This document shows positions 16,600 through 25,758 of a stretch of 64,000 nucleotides of DNA, in pieces. The notes under the pieces were generated by a model that worked only from the letters and a program-made list of their open reading frames with translations, was not told the DNA's origin and searched no databases. A program made the translations under genes and the position numbers. The stretch is from NCBI GenBank assembly GCA_045106475.1, contig JBGCEO010000054.1, positions 36,666 to 100,665 on the forward strand, given 5' to 3'. Origin of the DNA: Granulosicoccus sp045106475. Its GTDB lineage: Bacteria; Pseudomonadota; Gammaproteobacteria; Granulosicoccales; Granulosicoccaceae. Every line of letters starts with the position of its first letter. The stretch's first letter is position 1.

Positions 16600-17784
16600 A
16601 TGAACACACCCGCTGAACCGGAATTTGCCTCACCTGAATTTCTGCGCGATCACGTACGCTCAATTTTAGATTTCTATGAGCCCATTGTACGCGCCGACGA
16701 CGGTGGCTTTTACCAGTGCTTTGAAGATGATGGTCGAGTCTACGATCCCGGTATGCGACATCTTGTGAGTTCAACACGCTTTGTCTATAACTACGCCACA
16801 GCCTATCGGGTTCACGGCAAGGCTCATCATCTAGACTGGGCAAAGGAAGGGCTTGACTATCTGCAACGCATGCATCTTCAAGCAGAAGGTCACTATGCAT
16901 GGGTAATCGAAAACGGCGTGGTTACCGATAACAGAGCCATGGCATATGGCCATGCCTTTGTCATGCTGGCCGCAGCCAGTTGTGTGCAGGCAGGTGTGAC
17001 GAGTGCAAATACAGTTATCGAAAAGGTATGGGATTTTGTCGAAGCCTGTTTTTGGGATGGCGAAGCGGGAGCCTATGCTGACGAACGAGACGGTACCCTC
17101 CAACATCTGGATGCCTACCGTGGACAAAATGCAAACATGCATATGTGCGAGGCACTATTGGCTGCCTATCAGGCGACCGGCACTCCGTGTTACCTGGAAC
17201 GTGCAAAGCAGTTGGCACAAAAGTTTGCTATAGAACTGGCTTCGTTAAACAATGGATTAATCTGGGAACACTACGATACAAGTTGGCAATGCGATATGCA
17301 CTACAACATCGACAAGCCAGATGACTTATTCAAACCCTGGGGCTTCCAACCCGGGCACCAGCTTGAGTGGTGCAAACTACTATTGATGTTAAACGGCGAA
17401 TCGCCAGACCCCGTTTGGGTAAGTCGGGCGGCTGAGCTATTTGATGCAGCGATGCAAAAAGGCTGGGATACGGAACATCAGGGTCTGGTATACGGCTTCG
17501 CCCCTGATGGAAGCTTTAGCGACGCCCACAAATACTTCTGGGTACACGCTGAAGGGTTTGCAGCAGCCTGGCGTTTATACGTGCAAACGCAAGAATCAAG
17601 GTACCTAGACGACTATAACCGTCTGTGGCAATACAGCTGGAAATACCTCGTTGATCATCAATATGGAGCATGGTTCAGAATTAGAAATCAGGACGGTACC
17701 GCTTTCGACAATCTCAAATCACCGCCCGGAAAAACGGACTACCATACGATGGGGGCTTGTTGGGACGTTCTTGCAACCCGATGA
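16600..17784 (+). CDS. AGE-family sugar epimerase/isomerase
   Basis: A 394-residue (alpha/alpha)6-barrel protein of the N-acylglucosamine 2-epimerase / mannose isomerase family. The recognisable active-site elements are VSSTRFVYNYA (Arg60), NRAMAYGHAF, PWGFQPGHQLEW and FWVHAEGFAAAW. These correspond to the conserved Arg and His residues of YihS-like aldose-ketose isomerases. It interconverts an aldose and ketose or epimerises a sugar. Which sugar is not clear, and no sugar transporter is next to it. It overlaps the downstream GNAT gene by four bases (ATGA). Confidence 0.8.
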   Translation: MNTPAEPEFASPEFLRDHVRSILDFYEPIVRADDGGFYQCFEDDGRVYDPGMRHLVSSTRFVYNYATAYRVHGKAHHLDWAKEGLDYLQRMHLQAEGHYAWVIENGVVTDNRAMAYGHAFVMLAAASCVQAGVTSANTVIEKVWDFVEACFWDGEAGAYADERDGTLQHLDAYRGQNANMHMCEALLAAYQATGTPCYLERAKQLAQKFAIELASLNNGLIWEHYDTSWQCDMHYNIDKPDDLFKPWGFQPGHQLEWCKLLLMLNGESPDPVWVSRAAELFDAAMQKGWDTEHQGLVYGFAPDGSFSDAHKYFWVHAEGFAAAWRLYVQTQESRYLDDYNRLWQYSWKYLVDHQYGAWFRIRNQDGTAFDNLKSPPGKTDYHTMGACWDVLATR

Positions 17785-18227
17785 TCCGCCAGGCATGCCT
17801 AGCAGACTACCCCAGTGTGAAAGACTGTGCGAAGGCAGCATTTGAACCTTATGTAGAACGCATTGGAAAAGAGCCTGCCCCGATGCAGGCAGACTTTATT
17901 TCTCACATTAAAAACGAACAGATATTCGTGTTCGAGCAAGATAATGATGTCCTGGCTTATGCAGTTTTTTACAGACAGGACGATCATGTTTTTCTGGAAA
18001 ACATAGCCGTACACCCGCTCCATGCTGGAAAGGGCTATGGAACGCAGCTTCTCTTCTTTATAGAACAATGCGCCCTTGATTGGAACCTACCGCGTATCGA
18101 ACTGTACACCCATGTCAAAATGGTTGAAAGTATCGCGCTCTACCATTCGCTCGGTTATATACAAATTGATCACCGCACTGAGCACGGGTTTGATCGGGTT
18201 TATTATCTTAAGACGCTACAAGAATGA
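17781..18227 (+). CDS. GNAT-family N-acetyltransferase
   Basis: A 148-residue single-domain GNAT protein. Motif A, which binds the acetyl-CoA pyrophosphate, reads VHPLHAGKGYGTQLL after the strand VFLENIA. Motif B ends with IELYTHVKMVESIALYHSLGYI. The acceptor is unknown. It is translationally coupled to the AGE gene by an ATGA overlap, so the acceptor could be a sugar or amino-sugar product. That is inference. An in-frame TTG further upstream lies inside the AGE gene and is not preferred. Confidence 0.82.
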   Translation: MIRQACLADYPSVKDCAKAAFEPYVERIGKEPAPMQADFISHIKNEQIFVFEQDNDVLAYAVFYRQDDHVFLENIAVHPLHAGKGYGTQLLFFIEQCALDWNLPRIELYTHVKMVESIALYHSLGYIQIDHRTEHGFDRVYYLKTLQE

Positions 18228-18300
18228 TGGCATTGCTTAAATTCAGATCAAAATTCAGGGTACACAGTACTAATCCTGTTTCTGGATTGTCTGATTGAAT

Positions 18301-18319
18301 CAGGCGCAGGCTGCGCCTG
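18301..18319. terminator. Hairpin between convergent genes, possible bidirectional terminator
   Basis: CAGGCGCA and TGCGCCTG pair around GGC to give a G+C-rich 8-pair stem in the gap where the GNAT gene and the Gfo/Idh gene converge. There is no T-run on either side, so a classic intrinsic terminator is doubtful. Confidence 0.4.
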
Positions 18320-18335
18320 TTACAAAGAACAGGAA

Positions 18336-19328
18336 TTATACTTTCACACGCTTCCCACTCTTACCTGACTTGTAAATTGCATCAATCACCTTTTGATTAA
18401 GAATTGAATCTTCCAGGGTAAAATAGGCCTGCTTTTTTCCTGTCGCTGCACGTGCAAAAGCTTCAATTTCATACCGATACTGGTTTATCCCTGTAAAGCG
18501 ATAGACACGTGTGTCACTATGATTTGCGTTGTGCACACGCACTTCGTCTCCTTCGTAGAGGTTGGAATTAAAGGGCGCAGATAATTCAATGAACCCTTTG
18601 TCACCATGGAACACCATGGTTTGCCGATTGGCCATTTGTGTTGATACATAGAAGCTCATTTCAACACCGGGAAAATCCAGCGTTGCGCTAGCATATCGAT
18701 CAGTTTTGAACACAGGGTCAAACTCTACGCTGGCGGTTGCGCCAATAGGTTCCAGGCCCGTGGCAAATCTTGCGCAAACGGTGGGGTATACACCAATATC
18801 CGGTAAAGCACCACCTCCCAATTCAGGCCGATTACGCATATTCTTTGGATCCTTATTAAAGTAACTAAAGGATGATTCGATTTTACGCAGGCTGCCTATG
18901 GTATTTTTAGCAAGCAACTCCTTTACTTTGATCCATTGTGGATGATAGGTGACCATAAAAGCTTCTGACACTATTAGGTTGGCAGTAGCTGCATCCCGCG
19001 CCTTAATCAATTTGTTGATTTCAGTAGCTTTGAGCGAAATTGGTTTTTCGCACAAAACATGCTTTCCGGCTTTTATCGCTTTAAGCGTCCATTCTATATG
19101 CTGAGAAGTGGGTAACGGTATGTAAACGGCATCGACTTCAGTTGATTCAAGCAAGCTCTCATAACTGTCATAGGCAATGGGTACATTGAAACGCTCTGCC
19201 ATAGACTTGGCCTTTTTAGCATCGCGTGATGCTACCGCTACCAACTTTGCATTGCCGGCTTGCTGTATAGCGGGTACTAGATGTTCGCAGCCAATTTTGG
19301 CACTAGACATCACTCCAAATCTCAACAC
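18336..19328 (-). CDS. Gfo/Idh/MocA-family oxidoreductase
   Basis: A 330-residue NAD(P)-dependent oxidoreductase. The N-terminal Rossmann fold has FGVMSSAKIG and VAVASRD. The family EKP motif is CEKPISL (Glu94-Lys95-Pro96). The C-terminal alpha/beta domain has GGGALPDIGVYP, where the Asp/Tyr region corresponds to the catalytic part. Such enzymes oxidise sugars or polyols, often with scyllo-inositol, glucose-fructose or dihydrodiol substrates. The substrate here is not clear. The helicase gene ends 93 bases downstream of its start side, so this gene has its own promoter or reads on from the helicase transcript. Confidence 0.83.
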   Translation of the reverse strand: MLRFGVMSSAKIGCEHLVPAIQQAGNAKLVAVASRDAKKAKSMAERFNVPIAYDSYESLLESTEVDAVYIPLPTSQHIEWTLKAIKAGKHVLCEKPISLKATEINKLIKARDAATANLIVSEAFMVTYHPQWIKVKELLAKNTIGSLRKIESSFSYFNKDPKNMRNRPELGGGALPDIGVYPTVCARFATGLEPIGATASVEFDPVFKTDRYASATLDFPGVEMSFYVSTQMANRQTMVFHGDKGFIELSAPFNSNLYEGDEVRVHNANHSDTRVYRFTGINQYRYEIEAFARAATGKKQAYFTLEDSILNQKVIDAIYKSGKSGKRVKV

Positions 19329-19421
19329 GACTTTCTCCTCATTTTTAAAAACTATAAAACTCTACCGCAATTGTATATTCAATGAACCATGCAATGGTAT
19401 CAATGACTATACACCCAGATG

Positions 19422-20642
19422 CTAGCCGTTCTTATCAGCGGCAGCCCTGAGCTTATCCTTTTTACTCATTCTCTTACCTTTGATTCCACCATTGCCATCG
19501 GTCAGGCTCTGTCGCGTGAGTACGTTAACAGGAGAAAATCCATCTACTATTTCTCGTCCCAACGTCATTCCTACACGTTTTTCTATCAAGGAAAAATGGG
19601 ACTCATCATTTATATCCACAAAGCTGACAGCTAAACCAGACTCGCCGGCCCTACCCGATCTACCCACTCTATGTGTATAAATTTCAGGAGACCGGGGCAA
19701 ATCGTAGTTGATCACTAACGGAAGTCTGGGAATGTCAATTCCTCGTGCAACCAGATCGGTTGCCAGCAAAACCTCTAGCCTGCCATCACGAAGCTGATTC
19801 ATCACATTGGTTCGTTGAGCCATCGTAAGCTTACCGTGCAAAGCGCGTGCTTCGAACCCCTGTTTTGATAGTACCTTTGTCAGCTGTTCTACAGTTTGGC
19901 GATCGCCGGCAAATACCAAAGCTGGAAAACTGTGCAAGTCTTTCAGCATAAACGCAAGTAACAATTCTCGTTTATCACGATCAACCTGAATGACACGATG
20001 AATAAGTTCTGCAACCGTTTCTGACAAATCCAGGACAAGCGGACTAGTAAGTAACCATTTGGCTTTGGCATTGACCTTCTTTGACAAGGTCGCCGACAAT
20101 AAAAGACGTTGGCAGTTTGGCAGTTGATCCAGTATCTCATTGGTCTCATCCTGAAACCCGGTGTCTAACAATCTGTCAGCCTCATCTAAGACAAGCGTAC
20201 TCACCTTGCTTAAATCCAGAGCATTCTTGGAAACAACATCCAAAAGCCGCCCGGGTGTTGCAATGACAAAATCAGCACCACCGCGTAAATTCATCAATTG
20301 TGGATTTATCGATCCTCCACCAGTCAATTCGACGATCTTTGTGTGCTTGGTTTGCGAAGTCAACAGACGAATCAAACCACCAAGCTGAGCTACCAGCTCC
20401 CGAGTGGGTACGACTATCAGTACATAATCACTTGGAGTCTTTAACCGGGCAATACGAGAGTTGACCAGTGGTAGCGCATAAGCAAGTGATTTACCTGAGC
20501 CAGTTTTCGCTGTCGCCAGAACATCGCGCCCTTCGGCAATAGTCGGTATCAGCTTGCATTGAATCTTCGTCGGCGAGCTGATGCCTTGCGATTTCAATAC
20601 AGATATCAAATCCGGGCTCAGTCCAAAATCTGCAAACTTCAT
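19422..20642 (-). CDS. DEAD-box ATP-dependent RNA helicase, RhlE-like
   Basis: A 406-residue helicase core. Visible motifs in order are the Q motif (GLSPDLISVLKSQGISSPTK then IQ, residues 7-28), Walker A AKTGSGKS (45-52), PTRELVAQ, TPGRLLD, DEAD (153-156) and SAT (183-185). The second RecA domain follows with ARGIDIP and HRVGRSGRAG. The short C-terminal tail (GIKGKRMSKKDKLRAAADKNG) is basic, as in RhlE-type helicases that act in ribosome assembly and RNA turnover. No operon partner is evident. A divergent gap of 190 bases separates it from the Ldh_2 gene. Confidence 0.9.
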   Translation of the reverse strand: MKFADFGLSPDLISVLKSQGISSPTKIQCKLIPTIAEGRDVLATAKTGSGKSLAYALPLVNSRIARLKTPSDYVLIVVPTRELVAQLGGLIRLLTSQTKHTKIVELTGGGSINPQLMNLRGGADFVIATPGRLLDVVSKNALDLSKVSTLVLDEADRLLDTGFQDETNEILDQLPNCQRLLLSATLSKKVNAKAKWLLTSPLVLDLSETVAELIHRVIQVDRDKRELLLAFMLKDLHSFPALVFAGDRQTVEQLTKVLSKQGFEARALHGKLTMAQRTNVMNQLRDGRLEVLLATDLVARGIDIPRLPLVINYDLPRSPEIYTHRVGRSGRAGESGLAVSFVDINDESHFSLIEKRVGMTLGREIVDGFSPVNVLTRQSLTDGNGGIKGKRMSKKDKLRAAADKNG

Positions 20643-20832
20643 AGAGGATTATTTTGAATGTAGACCAGTAGTTTAGCGCGCTCTAAAGCCCAATAAAATA
20701 CTTTCTGACATTTTCACCGTCATATAGTGATTAGAACCGCTGATTCTTTTATTGATGCGGCGAGCTAGTCATTGACCCAAATCAGCAGGTAACATAACCA
20801 ACAGTCCGTTAATCAGTTTCTTGGAGGCCAAC

Positions 20833-21903
20833 TTGAACTACACCGCTGAATCAGTCAAGGGCTTTACCTTGCATGTCCTAAAAGGTTTCGGATGCGATGA
20901 CAATGAAGCCGATATTGTCGCATCACACTTGCTGGATGCTAATTTAGCGGGCCACGACTCACACGGTATCGGCATGCTGCCCTTGTATGGAGAGCAGGTG
21001 CGCGACGCTAATCTGGTCCCTAATCAAACGCCACTACTCCATCCAGCCACAGGCGCTATTTCAATCGTTGATGCAAAACGTGGCTTCGGTCATCACATGG
21101 CGCTCCTGGGGCTAGACCACGCCATGAAAACAATTCCAGAACACAAAGTTGCAATTCTGGGGCTGCGAAACTCAGGCCACGTATCACGAGTGGGCACATA
21201 TTCGGAGTACTGCGCTGCTCGCGGCTATGTGTCGATACATATGGTCAATGTAGTTGGCCATGCCCCCTTGGTCGCGCCGTTTGGTGCACGCGAGAGTGGA
21301 TTTTCGACCAACCCGATCAGTATGGCCATGCCGGTAGACGGAAAGGCGAAGCCTCTGCTTGATATTGCCACCAGTACAGTTGCTTTTGGCAAAGTACGTG
21401 TGGCTTCTAATAAGGGAGAGGAGATGAAACCCGGATGCCTGGTAGATGCTCAAGGCCTACCAACCAATGACCCAGGCCCAATGGCCGCAGATCGCATAGG
21501 AGCGCTCTGTGCCTTTGGTGAGCACAAGGGCTCAGGTCTAGGTATTTTCGTTGAATTGCTGGCAGGAGCGCTGGTGAGCGACAGTACCGTCGCAACCATG
21601 GAACATTTACCTCACGGCGTCATCAATAACATGTTCTCGATCATTATCGACCCAAACGCTTTTGATGATGAGAGCCAGGTTGCCAGGCGAACACTAGACT
21701 TCTACGACTACATAAAAAACAAGCCGCCTGCTGCCAATATTGATGAGGTATTGCTGCCCGGTGAACCCGAGATCAATAGTCGAGAGCAACGAAATGAAAT
21801 GGGCATACCCATCGACGACGAAACCATACGTCAGATCATAGAGATTGCTGCTGCGTTTTCAGTTAGCTCAAGCGTGCTGACATCATCCTTGGTTAGCCGT
21901 TGA
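20833..21903 (+). CDS. Malate/L-lactate dehydrogenase family (Ldh_2) oxidoreductase
   Basis: A 356-residue NAD(P)-dependent dehydrogenase of the unusual YlbC/ComC/Ldh_2 fold, not the Rossmann malate dehydrogenase fold. Signatures are LAGHDSHGIGMLP (39-50), LRNSGHVSRVGTYSEY with the catalytic His, PFGARESGFSTNPIS, and FGEHKGSGLGIFVELLAGAL. Family members reduce 2-oxo acids or imino acids (malate, sulfolactate, ureidoglycolate, piperideine-2-carboxylate). The substrate is not known here. The frame is open from 20821, but GGAGG at 20823-20827 sits five bases ahead of the TTG at 20833, which is therefore taken as the start. Confidence 0.83.
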   Translation: MNYTAESVKGFTLHVLKGFGCDDNEADIVASHLLDANLAGHDSHGIGMLPLYGEQVRDANLVPNQTPLLHPATGAISIVDAKRGFGHHMALLGLDHAMKTIPEHKVAILGLRNSGHVSRVGTYSEYCAARGYVSIHMVNVVGHAPLVAPFGARESGFSTNPISMAMPVDGKAKPLLDIATSTVAFGKVRVASNKGEEMKPGCLVDAQGLPTNDPGPMAADRIGALCAFGEHKGSGLGIFVELLAGALVSDSTVATMEHLPHGVINNMFSIIIDPNAFDDESQVARRTLDFYDYIKNKPPAANIDEVLLPGEPEINSREQRNEMGIPIDDETIRQIIEIAAAFSVSSSVLTSSLVSR

Positions 21904-21915
21904 ATCCTGAATCGA

Positions 21916-23172
21916 TCAGCCAAATTTTCGAGCTGCATCAAGCGTCAGTCCTAAACCAACACTGCCAAAGGTGTCGCCCTGCACTTGCCTTGCCTGTGGA
22001 AACAGTTCTCGAATCTGGCTCTGAAGACAAGGCACTGAAGATGATCCACCCGTATAGAATACACTGGTAAGTTCTTCTGGCTTGATCTGCGCATCTATTA
22101 AACCTTGCTTAATACAACTACTCAACTGCTCCACTGCCGATTCTATCGCGGTCTCGAATTCAGTTCTTTTAATTCGACGCGATGAGAAATCACCCAGCAT
22201 AGCCAACGTAAACTGTGTGCCGTCTATTTTTGACAACTCGATTTTTGCTTGCTCAACGGTTCTCGCTAATTCATGGCCATAACGCCCCTCTATGGTATCG
22301 ATCAGTAGCTGCACCTTGTTCTTATCAACAGCATCAAGCTGCATCTGTTTGGCTATATTCAAAACAGTCGTGTTGTACATCAAAGGGATGCGGTGCCAGG
22401 TGGCCAGATCAAAATACAAGGATTGCGGTAACAAACGCGTTGAATCCTTAACGGCAGAGCCCATACCTAGTAGTGGCATTACCGACTGTAGACTCAATAA
22501 TCGATCAAAGTCGGTGCCGCCGATATGGATACCCATGGTAGCCAGGATATCGCTAGATCGATCCGTAGCTTCGTGTTTCCCGGGTGACAAGTCAATGATA
22601 CTGAAATCAGCAGTTCCACCTCCCACGTCCACAATAAGAACCCTTTCTTCTGTTTTTAGCCTGCTCTCGTAACTTAGCGCTGCGGCGATGGGTTCAAACT
22701 GAAATTCAACATGGCGAAACCCGGCATTGTGAGCGATTTCCCGCAATTGCTGTTCTGCAAGTCGATCGTTCTCACTATTATCGTCAACAAAGTGCACTGG
22801 CCGGCCAATAACCACCTGATCAATAGATATATCGTCGGGGCGAGACAAATTGGATTTTAGAAAACCGAAAAAATCCTGAATAATATCGGCGAAAGGTACT
22901 CGCTTGTTTCTGATAGTCGTTTTCTCACCCATCAAGGATGAGCCCAAAACAGATTTGAGCGAACGCAATAATCGACCCTCAACATCCTCGGTATACAACG
23001 AAACCGCACGTTTACCAAATGATACTTCAGGTGATTCGCTGGCATAGAATATTGCACTGGGAATCGACGTGCCGTCGTTACCGAACGATACAAGCCGGGG
23101 CACGCCCTCATACACATAACCGACACTTGAGTTGGATGTACCGAAGTCGATACCACCAGCATTACTAGACAT
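21916..23172 (-). CDS. Hsp70-family ATPase, YegD-like
   Basis: A 418-residue protein consisting of the actin-like Hsp70 ATPase domain only. The phosphate-1 motif is GIDFGTSNSSVGYV, phosphate-2 is VDVGGGTADFSII, and the adenosine motif is YTGGSSSVPCLQ. The C-terminal peptide-binding lid of DnaK (about 220 residues) is missing, as is normal in YegD-type proteins. It is therefore a putative ATPase whose client or partner is unknown. No dnaJ or grpE is nearby. It is convergent with the Ldh_2 gene and divergent from the RRM gene. Confidence 0.85.
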   Translation of the reverse strand: MSSNAGGIDFGTSNSSVGYVYEGVPRLVSFGNDGTSIPSAIFYASESPEVSFGKRAVSLYTEDVEGRLLRSLKSVLGSSLMGEKTTIRNKRVPFADIIQDFFGFLKSNLSRPDDISIDQVVIGRPVHFVDDNSENDRLAEQQLREIAHNAGFRHVEFQFEPIAAALSYESRLKTEERVLIVDVGGGTADFSIIDLSPGKHEATDRSSDILATMGIHIGGTDFDRLLSLQSVMPLLGMGSAVKDSTRLLPQSLYFDLATWHRIPLMYNTTVLNIAKQMQLDAVDKNKVQLLIDTIEGRYGHELARTVEQAKIELSKIDGTQFTLAMLGDFSSRRIKRTEFETAIESAVEQLSSCIKQGLIDAQIKPEELTSVFYTGGSSSVPCLQSQIRELFPQARQVQGDTFGSVGLGLTLDAARKFG

Positions 23173-23382
23173 GCGACGTTTACAATGATTGAGGTGATGA
23201 GATGTAGATTAAACCTGGTGCGTGGCAGCAGTTTCTAACACTTCTGCAGCATCGTCGGCTTGAGTCGATTATAGGACACAACAAGTCAAATCCAAAATAA
23301 AACCGGGATTAACCAATCTTGCCTGAACGCACTTAATTCATATCGGATACACTATAAGACCGATGGCAGAGTTAACCTTGTA

Positions 23383-23619
23383 ATGAAGCTGCTCGTTCGT
23401 AACCTGGATCGCAAATTCAGTGAGACTGAACTCAAAACCCTGTTCGAGTCACATGGCCTGGTTCAATCCTGCACCATAGTCATGGATCAAAAAACGGGTT
23501 TGTCCAAAGGCTTCGGCTTTGTCGAAATGCCCAAATCCGGCCAGGCTAAAGCTGCCATGAAACAACTCAATGGCACAACGGTAGCCGGCCAGGCCATCAG
23601 AGTAAAAAAGGCTGTCTAG
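23383..23619 (+). CDS. Small RNA-binding protein with a single RRM domain
   Basis: A 78-residue protein that is one complete RRM. RNP2 is LLVRNL (residues 3-8) and RNP1 is KGFGFVEM (42-49), with the beta-alpha-beta-beta-alpha-beta spacing intact and no glycine-rich tail. Bacterial proteins of this kind bind single-stranded RNA, and many are cold-induced. A TATAAG sequence lies about 25 bases upstream as a possible -10 box. It is followed 31 bases later by the SMP-30 gene. Confidence 0.88.
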   Translation: MKLLVRNLDRKFSETELKTLFESHGLVQSCTIVMDQKTGLSKGFGFVEMPKSGQAKAAMKQLNGTTVAGQAIRVKKAV

Positions 23620-23649
23620 CGACATAACACAATCTTTGAGAAAAGCGCT

Positions 23650-24588
23650 ATGAGCATTGATACCTGGGTACCCAGTCAACGCTACCCTGATAGTCGAATT
23701 CGATCCATTACATCGGCGTTCGATCAATACCGTCTGCCCCTTGCGAAAGTAGAACGCCTAAGTACTGGCTACCGATGGTGTGAGGGGCCAGTCTGGCTAG
23801 GTGACAGTCGAGCTTTGATCTGGAGCGATGTACCTGGTGATTGCATGTATCGCTGGGATGAACAATCCGGCGATGTACAGATTTTTCGCAAACCCTCTGG
23901 TAATGCAAACGGTAATTTTCGAGATAACACCGGGCGGCTTCTAACCTGCCAGCACTTACAACGATCCATTACGCGCACTGAATATGATGGATCGATTACG
24001 ACCCTGGCAGCGGAATTTGAAGGTAAGCGACTCAATTCCCCAAATGACATAGTCTGCAAATCAGATGATTCAATCTGGTTTACAGATCCACACTTCGGCA
24101 TCCTCGGATACTATGAAGGCGTCAAAGCGGAGTCAGAAATACCCACTAATGTGTACCGTCTTGGCCCTGAAGGAACCCTATCCGTTGTGGCTGAAGGTAT
24201 CAATCAACCCAACGGCTTGGCATTCTCACCGGATGAGTCCATTCTGTACATTGTAGAATCACGCTCATCACCGCGAGCCATTCTCGCTTACGATGTAATC
24301 AACGAGCAATATCTGGACAATCCACGAACCTTCATAAAGGCGGAGCCTGATGGCACCCCCGATGGATTTAGAGTTGATGTTGACGGCAATCTGTGGTGCG
24401 GCTGGGGCATGGGTTCCGATACATTGGACGGCGTGCACATTTATAACCCATCGGGTGATCTGATAGGCCATATTGATCTACCAGAACGTTGCGCCAATCT
24501 TTGCTTTGGTGGTTTACATCGCAATCGACTCTTCATGGCGGCAAGTACATCGATCTACTCACTCTATGTAAACACGCAGGGGCTGTGA
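23650..24588 (+). CDS. SMP-30/gluconolactonase-family lactonase
   Basis: A 312-residue six-bladed beta-propeller. The metal-binding residues of the SMP-30 family are recognisable: Glu45 in RWCEGPVWL, the Asn in RLNSPNDIV, the Asn in INQPNGLAFSPDE and the Asp in PDGFRVDVDGNLW. These enzymes hydrolyse sugar lactones such as gluconolactone, xylonolactone or galactarolactone. No signal peptide is visible, so it is cytoplasmic. It could work with a nearby sugar-oxidising Gfo/Idh or SDR enzyme, but this is speculative. Confidence 0.85.
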   Translation: MSIDTWVPSQRYPDSRIRSITSAFDQYRLPLAKVERLSTGYRWCEGPVWLGDSRALIWSDVPGDCMYRWDEQSGDVQIFRKPSGNANGNFRDNTGRLLTCQHLQRSITRTEYDGSITTLAAEFEGKRLNSPNDIVCKSDDSIWFTDPHFGILGYYEGVKAESEIPTNVYRLGPEGTLSVVAEGINQPNGLAFSPDESILYIVESRSSPRAILAYDVINEQYLDNPRTFIKAEPDGTPDGFRVDVDGNLWCGWGMGSDTLDGVHIYNPSGDLIGHIDLPERCANLCFGGLHRNRLFMAASTSIYSLYVNTQGL

Positions 24589-24709
24589 CAAAACGTCTGT
24601 GCCGATAAAAAGCTGCACACAAATTCATAGCAGAACTATGACGAATATGTGGAGCTCTTAGTAAAGCTCGCAGCCAGCACAGCAATCAATTTGTGCATGA
24701 GCCAGTCAG

Positions 24710-25609
24710 CTAGCGATGCAATTCTGCTCCGACGATCTCTTCCATAATCCGGGTTACCACCCAATTGTCACCCTCAGGGTGCCGAGTAATGCCAGCTTGA
24801 AACAATTGCGTGGCTGTCGATGCGGTAAACAGAGGTACGCCAGCTTCTCTGGCCATCTCTAACGAGATTGTCAGATCTTTATACATGGTACTGATATGAC
24901 TACCGGTGCCTTCAAATTCCCTGTCGATTATGTTTGACAGGGCCGTATCAGCCACAACACAACCGGCACTAGAGCTTGAGAGTACATTGAAAAATGCCTC
25001 ACCACTCACACCCGTTTTGGCTGCTAACACCGATGCTTCAAACACAGAGGAGAAAATTGACCCAATAACTGATTGCAGACAGCCTTTCATGGTTTGCCCC
25101 ATACCAGGCTCGACGCCCACACGATGGATCACAGCGCTGACAGCCTCCATGGCAGGTTTTGCCTTGGCCATAGCTTCATCGCTACCCGCGGCCATTAAGG
25201 TCAATCGACCACTCTGTGCCCCCGGATAACCACCGCTAACCGGGGTATCTATTAAATGCAAACCGCTATTATCCAAAGCAGCAGCCAACTCCCTGGCTTC
25301 TCGTGCATGAATCGTTGCCGATAACAAAATAACACTGCCTGGCCGCATGGTCGAAGCCAAACCACCTTTACCGTCTTCACCGAAGACAACGTGTTTTACC
25401 TGCTCACCGTTCATGACCATGACAAAAGCGGCATCGGCTCCTTCGCCAGCTTCAGCGGAAGATTCACAGCGAACGCCACCCATGGCCTCAAGCGCTTGCA
25501 AACGATCCTCGAGGAGATCAAAACCCGTAACCTTCATACCGGCCGCTAATAGGTTTTTAGCAAGGCCTGACCCCATATTGCCTACGCCAATTACACAAAC
25601 CTGCTTCAT
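24710..25609 (-). CDS. Beta-hydroxyacid dehydrogenase (3-hydroxyisobutyrate dehydrogenase family)
   Basis: A 299-residue NAD(P) enzyme. The N-terminal Rossmann motif is VIGVGNMGSGLAKNL. The substrate-binding loop is LIDTPVSGGYPGAQSGRL. The catalytic Lys lies in PGMGQTMKGCLQ, where most family members have Asn-Asn after the Lys segment. This points to a sub-branch such as LtnD (threonate) or GarR-like enzymes rather than true 3-hydroxyisobutyrate dehydrogenase. The frame is open to a further upstream start, but GGGGAGG directly ahead of the ATG at 25609 decides the start. It converges with the lactonase gene. Confidence 0.83.
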   Translation of the reverse strand: MKQVCVIGVGNMGSGLAKNLLAAGMKVTGFDLLEDRLQALEAMGGVRCESSAEAGEGADAAFVMVMNGEQVKHVVFGEDGKGGLASTMRPGSVILLSATIHAREARELAAALDNSGLHLIDTPVSGGYPGAQSGRLTLMAAGSDEAMAKAKPAMEAVSAVIHRVGVEPGMGQTMKGCLQSVIGSIFSSVFEASVLAAKTGVSGEAFFNVLSSSSAGCVVADTALSNIIDREFEGTGSHISTMYKDLTISLEMAREAGVPLFTASTATQLFQAGITRHPEGDNWVVTRIMEEIVGAELHR

Positions 25610-25758
25610 AAACTGCCTCCCCGAGCTAAGGTAGTAGGTCGCTATTTTATTTAACTGCAATACTGTGCAAACTAGGTAGCTTACTTAAAAGTACGCCTAA
25701 CACAGTATAAACCTTAGCCCGGAGAATCTTCCAGTAACTAGCAAGAGATCGAGATCAA

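Noticed and set aside
19386..19398. ACCAT-GCA-ATGGT palindrome upstream of the Gfo/Idh gene, considered as another GntR site
   Set aside because: Half-site spacing differs by two bases from the operators at 227 and 1121 and the flanks do not match. Chance is likely.
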